A stretch of 64,000 bases of DNA, from positions 107,872 to 171,871 of the forward strand of contig NZ_WOEY01000166.1 in NCBI RefSeq assembly GCF_013177695.1, read 5' to 3'. Source of the DNA: Paraburkholderia solitsugae (GTDB lineage: Bacteria > Pseudomonadota > Gammaproteobacteria > Burkholderiales > Burkholderiaceae). Below, in pieces: positions 59,350 to 64,000 of this stretch (position 1 is the stretch's first letter; each line of letters starts with the position of its first letter). The notes beneath the pieces were generated by a model. It was not told the origin of the DNA. It was given only the letters and a program-made list of their open reading frames with translations, and did no database searches. A program made the translations under genes and the position numbers.

Positions 59350-60612
59350 TCAGGCCGGCCACTGCAGCTGGCATCCGGTGGCCGTCTCGGGCGGCGCAGT
59401 CTTGTCGCCGGCGACCACGCGTTCGACACGGAACAGATCCTCCGGGTCGCCCGCCGGCTGGGACAGCGCTTCGCCGACGAACGCCGAGGTCATCAGCTGG
59501 TGGTCTCCCTTGCGGTAGTAGCACTTGTTGGGCTGCAGCTTGACGTCGTCCGCGAGTTCGAACCCGCCGAGCGCCTCGGCGAGTTTTTTCGCATCGAGGC
59601 TCTTTTCCTTGTTGGCAACCGCGGCGAGCGTATGAACCGACGTGTAGCCGAACCAGTGGCGCGCAGTTGGGACTTTGCCGCCGTTCATCTTGCGGATGTC
59701 GGCGACGAACTTCTCGACGCCCGGGACACCCGGCTGCTTCCAGTACCACTCGAACATCCAGATGCCGACGCGCGCCTCCGGCGGCATTGCCTCGAGCGAT
59801 TCGAGCTCCTGTTGAAGCCCGGCAACGTGGATCTGCTTGCCGATGCCGAACTGCGCGATCTGCTTCAGGCAGTTGACCATGTCGGAACCTTGCGGCAGCA
59901 CCAGCAGAACATCGGGGTTGGCCGCGCGGGCCTTGATCAGGTATGCAGAGAAATCGGTCGTGCCGAGCGGCGTGAGCTCGTTGCCGGTCATCGTGCCACC
60001 GAGCTTTTGCAAGTCCGCCAGCGCGGCCTTCTGCAGCGTATGGCCGTAGGCGTAGTCCGGCGTAATGAAATGCCACTTCTTTCCGTACTTGGTGAAGAGG
60101 ATGTCGGCGACCGCGTTGGCCTCCATGCTTGTCGTATTGCAGACGCGATATACGTTCCACTTGCAATCGCTGCCCGTGATCGTGTCGGTGTGGCCGCCCG
60201 AGACAATGTGCAACACCTTCTTCTCGTTGGTGACCTGGGCGATTGCCTGAGCGACGCCGGAATTCACGTCCCCGATCAGAAACGTGACCTGATCGCGATC
60301 GATCAGCTTGCGCGCCTTCTGCACGCCGGTGCCGACGTCGTTCGCCGAGTCTTCCACCAGCAGCTCGATGGGGCGGCCGAGAATGCCGCCGTTGGCATTG
60401 ATCTGTTGCACGGCGAGCCTGGCGCCCATCACTTCATTCTGTGCAACTGCAGCATAAACACCGGTCAACGGATCGACCATGCCGATGCGCAGCGGTGTCT
60501 CGCCACGTGCCTTGATGATGAAGGGCGAGGCGAGCTGCAACGCCGCAGCAGCAGCGGCCCCCTTGAGCACCGTGCGACGACTAACGGCGCGAATCTGACC
60601 CGGAGTTTTCAT
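59350..60612 (-). CDS. livK: Branched-chain-type ABC binding protein with Tat leader
   Basis: A 420-residue periplasmic binding protein of the Peripla_BP_6/LivK family. The leader has a twin-arginine motif (SRRTVLKGAAAAAALQLASP), so it is exported folded by Tat. The mature part starts PLRIGMVDPLTGVYAAVAQNEVMGARLA. GGGAGA precedes Met 60612. It is the first gene of the liv operon. At about 390 mature residues it is longer than Escherichia coli LivK (345), as in amide/urea or aromatic-acid binding members, so the ligand may not be a branched-chain amino acid. Confidence 0.88.
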   Translation of the reverse strand: MKTPGQIRAVSRRTVLKGAAAAAALQLASPFIIKARGETPLRIGMVDPLTGVYAAVAQNEVMGARLAVQQINANGGILGRPIELLVEDSANDVGTGVQKARKLIDRDQVTFLIGDVNSGVAQAIAQVTNEKKVLHIVSGGHTDTITGSDCKWNVYRVCNTTSMEANAVADILFTKYGKKWHFITPDYAYGHTLQKAALADLQKLGGTMTGNELTPLGTTDFSAYLIKARAANPDVLLVLPQGSDMVNCLKQIAQFGIGKQIHVAGLQQELESLEAMPPEARVGIWMFEWYWKQPGVPGVEKFVADIRKMNGGKVPTARHWFGYTSVHTLAAVANKEKSLDAKKLAEALGGFELADDVKLQPNKCYYRKGDHQLMTSAFVGEALSQPAGDPEDLFRVERVVAGDKTAPPETATGCQLQWPA

Positions 60613-60959
60613 AGGGGTTCTCCCTGATTTATTCACGTCGAACCGGTCAAACGCCTGAATCCTGAACCGAGGCGTGAGAATCCTCGGTCATCACAATCTT
60701 GATCTTGTTAGATGGGATCTACAAGATATCGTTTTACCACCCGTCAGCTAACGGACATCCGCTTTCGCGACATGCCAACGACGGGTTGGGGGCGTCTACG
60801 GACGTTTGTCGTCGGACGGGGTTCGGCCAGTTACAGCCATTCTGCGTTGCCTTCCAATTCGCATAGCGCCAGGATGTCTTATCTAGTTTCGGGATGCGTA
60901 CGAACGCCGGAATCAGGCCGCGCTAGCGAACTGACTCCGGCATCCAACGCATGCGCTGC
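60613..60959. other. Promoter region of the liv operon
   Basis: About 350 bases between the liv operon start and the end of the next ABC operon. A split inverted repeat GCCGGA/TCCGGC lies at about 60907-60942. No gene is supported. Confidence 0.4.
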
Positions 60960-61688
60960 TTACGCAACATGCTTCAAGAAGTCCCTCAAGCGCTGCGTAG
61001 GCGGGTTGTCAATTAGCGCCGCCGGCTCGCCATCTTCCGCAATGCCGCCGTTGTCCATAAACAGCAGGCGTGTCCCCACCCGCTTCGCGAAGCCAATCTC
61101 GTGCGTCACCACGATCATCGTCATGCCTTCCATCGCGAGATCTTGCATAACCTTGAGGACTTCGTGACTAAGCTCAGGATCGAGCGCGGACGTCGGCTCG
61201 TCGAACAGCATCAGCTTCGGCTTGATCGCCAACGCACGGGCGATGGCAACCCGCTGCTGTTGTCCACCGGATAACTCAGACGGATAGTGGTTGGCCCGCG
61301 ACTCCAGACCGACTTTGTCGAGTAGCGCCATCGCCTGATCACGCGCTTCGGCACGCGACGCGCCGCGCACCTGAATGGGACCGAACATGACGTTTTCGAG
61401 CGCGGTCATCTGCGGAAACAGGTTGAACTGCTGAAACACCATGCCGGCTTCGAGGCGAATGCCGCGGATGTCCGACGTATTGCCTTTGACGCTCAAACCA
61501 TCGACAAGCAATTCGCCGCCGCTAATTTTTTGGAGCGCATTGATGCAGCGAAGCAGCGTGGATTTTCCCGAGCCCGAGGGCCCAACGATCACCACGACCT
61601 CGCCGTTTTCGATACGAAGATCGATGTCCTTGAGCTCGGGCACGTGGCCGAAGCTCTTTGAGACGCTTTGGAATTCGACCATGCTCAT
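60960..61688 (-). CDS. glnQ: Glutamine-type ABC transporter ATPase
   Basis: A 242-residue ABC ATPase: Walker A GPSGSGKSTLLRC, signature LSGGQQQRVAIARALA, Walker B LMLFDEPTSALDPE and FQQFNLFPQMTALENVM. The length and motifs are those of GlnQ/ArtP. The start overlaps the permease stop by four bases. Third gene of the three-gene operon. Confidence 0.92.
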   Translation of the reverse strand: MSMVEFQSVSKSFGHVPELKDIDLRIENGEVVVIVGPSGSGKSTLLRCINALQKISGGELLVDGLSVKGNTSDIRGIRLEAGMVFQQFNLFPQMTALENVMFGPIQVRGASRAEARDQAMALLDKVGLESRANHYPSELSGGQQQRVAIARALAIKPKLMLFDEPTSALDPELSHEVLKVMQDLAMEGMTMIVVTHEIGFAKRVGTRLLFMDNGGIAEDGEPAALIDNPPTQRLRDFLKHVA

Positions 61689-62341
61689 AGAATGCGCATC
61701 CTTCTTTCAACGAGACGCAACGACAGTGTCATCACGCCGGTGAGGACCAGATAAATCACCGCGACGGCAGACCAGACTTCAACCGCGCGAAAATTCCCTG
61801 CAATGATTTCCTGGCCCTGGCGCGTCAGTTCGCCTACGCCAATGACGATGAACAGCGACGTATCCTTCAGGCTCACGATGCACTGATTGCCCAGTGGCGG
61901 AATCAGCCGGCGGAACGCCAACGGTCCGACGATTTTCAGCAGCACGCGCGGCATCGACAATCCCATTGCGAGGCCGGCTTCCATCAAGCCCTTCGGAATG
62001 GACAGCAAGGCGCCGCGTACGACCTCGGCAAGGTAGGCCCCCGAATTCACCGTGATCGCGATGATGGCGGCAGTGAGCCCGTCGATCCTGATGTGCGCGA
62101 GCAGTGGCAGCGCGAAGTAAAGGAACATCACCTGAACCACAATCGGCGTGCCGCGAATGAGTTCAATGTAGACCTGCGCTATGACGTTCAGCGCAAGGGG
62201 GCCGTACGCGCGGAACGTGCCGGCTATGACGCCGACGACAAAGCCGCCGACCAGTCCCACGAACGCAATGAACACCGTCAATTTCACGCCGTCCATCAAG
62301 TCTGGAAGCGCAGTCCAGATAACTGACCAATCGAATTCCAC
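61685..62341 (-). CDS. glnP: Glutamine-type ABC transporter permease
   Basis: A 218-residue polar amino-acid permease: IELIRGTPIVVQVMFLYFALPLLA and an EAA loop (GALLSIPKGLMEAGLAMGLSMPRVLLKIVGPLAF). The start is GTG with AGGAG at the right distance. Only one permease gene is present, as in glnHPQ, so it should act as a homodimer. Confidence 0.92.
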   Translation of the reverse strand: MEFDWSVIWTALPDLMDGVKLTVFIAFVGLVGGFVVGVIAGTFRAYGPLALNVIAQVYIELIRGTPIVVQVMFLYFALPLLAHIRIDGLTAAIIAITVNSGAYLAEVVRGALLSIPKGLMEAGLAMGLSMPRVLLKIVGPLAFRRLIPPLGNQCIVSLKDTSLFIVIGVGELTRQGQEIIAGNFRAVEVWSAVAVIYLVLTGVMTLSLRLVERRMRIL

Positions 62342-62405
62342 ACACCGCTCCTGGTCGAGTCGTCTCGCGCGCAGCGGATCTCGCTGCGCGTCCTGCTGAT
62401 GACGA

Positions 62406-63158
62406 TTACGACTTGGGCGGCTCGGAACCGAACCACTTCTTGTACAGCGTCGCGTAGCGGCCGTCGGCTTTCATCTTGATCAACTCCTGGTTGACCTTGG
62501 TGATCAGCGGGCTGCCCTTCGGGAAACCGATGCCGTATTTGTCTCCGCTGACCGGCGTGCCGGCGACCTTCACCTTGCCTTGGCCGGCGGTGTTGACGAA
62601 ATACTGCACGTTCGGCGTGTCGTGCATGGCGGCGTCCACCCGGCCCGCCTCCAGTGCGAGATAGGCCTGGTCGATGTTCGGGAACTGGCGGATTTCCTTG
62701 GGCTTCAGATGCGCCTTGATCCAGTCGATGGTGGCGGTACCGGTTTTAGCCGCGATGACTTTGCCGTTCAGGTCGTCGATCGATTTAATGCTGGTGTTCC
62801 CGGTTTGCACCATCGCGGCGAGCCCGCTGTCGTAGTACGGGTCGGAGAAGTCGATCGCCTTCTTGCGTTCTTCCTTGATCGTCATGCCTGAGAGCGCGAC
62901 GTCGATGTTCTGTGTTTGCAGGGCCGGGATCAGCCCGGCGAAATCCATCGGCTGAATCGTGTATTTCCAGCCCTGATCCTTCCCGATTTCCGCCCACAGG
63001 TCGAGATCGAAGCCGACGTACTTGTCGCCCTGCTTGAATTCGAAGGGCATGAACGAGGTGTCGGTGCCGACGATGAGTTCTTTGTTGTCGGCGTGGGCAA
63101 CGGTTGTGCCGAGCATGGCGTCAGCAACCATAGACATGAGGAAGGAGCGACGTCCCAT
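62406..63158 (-). CDS. glnH: Glutamine-type ABC binding protein
   Basis: A 250-residue periplasmic binding protein resembling GlnH: leader MGRRSFLMSMVADAMLGTTVAHA, then LIVGTDTSFMPFEFKQGDKYVGFDLDLWAEI, DVALSGMTIKEERKKAIDFSDPYYDSG and AALHDTPN-type sequence (AAMHDTPNVQYF). The ligand residues fit glutamine or a related amino acid. GGAGAAG precedes the Met. First gene of the operon glnH-glnP-glnQ. Confidence 0.92.
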   Translation of the reverse strand: MGRRSFLMSMVADAMLGTTVAHADNKELIVGTDTSFMPFEFKQGDKYVGFDLDLWAEIGKDQGWKYTIQPMDFAGLIPALQTQNIDVALSGMTIKEERKKAIDFSDPYYDSGLAAMVQTGNTSIKSIDDLNGKVIAAKTGTATIDWIKAHLKPKEIRQFPNIDQAYLALEAGRVDAAMHDTPNVQYFVNTAGQGKVKVAGTPVSGDKYGIGFPKGSPLITKVNQELIKMKADGRYATLYKKWFGSEPPKS

Positions 63159-63435
63159 AACTTCTCCGCGGTGGTGGGCAATGCCCCTGACAGGGTCAAG
63201 GGACGGCTGACGGACACCGGGCGCCGTCGCAACATGCGATGCACAACCCGCCTATATGGCAACATGTGTTGCCAAGGCGGATACTACGACAACAAAAAAT
63301 TTGGCAACAGCTATTTTCGTTGATGAAAACCATGGATCGACAACATTTGTTTTTTTTCGTTTGCGGTGTCGATCCAGGCGTTGCGCCAGATCGGCTGTCA
63401 GGCGGCGCGCAGGCACGCCGGGCACGCCAGTCACA

Positions 63436-64000
63436 TTAGCGATCCACGCGCTGCTGCAGGTGGGCCGGGTACCGGTCGCCGACCACCTTGATCGCTCGCA
63501 GAGCGGCTTCGATGGCGGACAGATCGTCGGCCGACAGTTCGACGGCAGCCGCGCCGACGTTCTCTGTCAGTCGATGCAGCTTGGTGGTGCCGGGAATCGG
63601 CACGATCCACGGTTTCTGCGCCAGCAACCAGGCGAGAGCGATCTGCGCGCGCGTCACGCCTTTGCCGTCGGCGATCCGGCCCAGCACCTCGATGAGGCTC
63701 GCATTGGCCTTGCGGTTTTCTTCCGAGAAGCGCGGCACGATATTGCGGAAATCGGTTTTGTCGAACGCGGTGTTCGCGTCGATGGCGCCAGTGAGGAAAC
63801 CCTTGCCGAGCGGGCTGAACGGAACGAAGCCGATGCCCAGTTCCTCCAGGGTCGGGAGCACCGTTTCTTCCGGTTCACGCCACCACATCGAATACTCGCT
63901 TTGCAGTGCCGCCACCGGTTGCACGGCGTGGGCACGGCGAATCGACTTCGCGCCCGCTTCGGAGAGACCGAAATGCTTGACCTTGCCCTGCTGGATCAAA
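63436..64000 (-). CDS. Aldo/keto reductase (partial, cut by window edge)
   Basis: The C-terminal 188 residues of an NADPH-dependent aldo/keto reductase of the AKR13/YhdN-like group, cut off at the right edge of the window; its start lies beyond position 64000. Visible are HFGLSEAGAKSIRRAHAVQPVAALQSEYSMWWREPEETVLPTLEELGIGFVPFSPLGKGFLTG and the cofactor-binding IPGTTKLHRLTENVGA. The first visible Met in the frame is a TTG leucine codon inside the gene. The catalytic Tyr/Lys region is outside the window. Confidence 0.9.
   Translation of the reverse strand, partial: LIQQGKVKHFGLSEAGAKSIRRAHAVQPVAALQSEYSMWWREPEETVLPTLEELGIGFVPFSPLGKGFLTGAIDANTAFDKTDFRNIVPRFSEENRKANASLIEVLGRIADGKGVTRAQIALAWLLAQKPWIVPIPGTTKLHRLTENVGAAAVELSADDLSAIEAALRAIKVVGDRYPAHLQQRVDR

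Overview
The window reads as a chromosomal segment of a GC-rich beta-proteobacterium of the Burkholderia/Paraburkholderia group. This is inferred from the base composition, the dense co-directional amino-acid transport operons, the oxalate cluster, paired LysR/metE units and several families typical of that group. No rRNA, tRNA, CRISPR array, phage or intact insertion sequence was recognised. About 54 genes are supported, plus small, partial and broken ones.

Layout. 1-2.4 kb: a membrane-anchored TAXI-type TRAP solute receptor and an OmpR-type response regulator without a kinase. 2.9-10 kb: three DUF1254/DUF1214 proteins, a single-chain double IclR regulator and a class V aminotransferase, with a duplicated promoter/operator block. 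10-17.4 kb: an HtrA-like protease with an unusual active site, a PH-domain membrane protein, a TPR glycosyltransferase-like protein, an epoxide-hydrolase-like enzyme coupled to a 25-codon ORF, a PPC-domain protein and an EamA exporter. 17.9-24.6 kb: a seven-gene operon (polar amino-acid ABC transporter, HisC-like aminotransferase, HutC, HutH) preceded by two GTATATAC sites, with a truncated FAD-oxidase gene facing it. 25.2-35.7 kb: a B12/methionine region containing an ACT protein, btuB with a small membrane protein under a cobalamin riboswitch, cobF, and two separate metE genes, each divergent from a LysR/MetR-type regulator. 35.8-40.8 kb: an oxalate operon (oxlT, oxc, frc) and a PAS protein. 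41.8-47.2 kb: an operon of a 2-hydroxycarboxylate symporter and two proteins that together look like an ATP-citrate lyase. 47.76-48.51 kb: what looks like a lone integron gene cassette (dihydrofolate-reductase-like gene plus an attC-type hairpin) inserted at a non-integron site. 49.5-54.3 kb: a regulatory island with a winged-helix/NTPase regulator overlapping an AraC gene, which faces a paralogous AraC gene. 55.8-63.2 kb: a livKHMGF operon and a glutamine/polar amino-acid ABC operon. An aldo/keto reductase runs off the right edge.

How the genes work together. Several blocks are complete import-plus-catabolism units: histidine-like amino acid uptake with HutH; oxalate/formate exchange with CoA activation and decarboxylation; and putative citrate uptake with CoA-dependent cleavage. 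The methionine/B12 block combines B12-independent methionine synthesis with regulated B12 uptake and one B12-biosynthesis enzyme. The most interesting items are the ATP-citrate-lyase-like operon, the orphan cassette, the double IclR protein with its duplicated operator, the doubled metE/metR arrangement and the HtrA Gly-to-Asp substitution. All functions are assigned by reading motifs; no database search was run.
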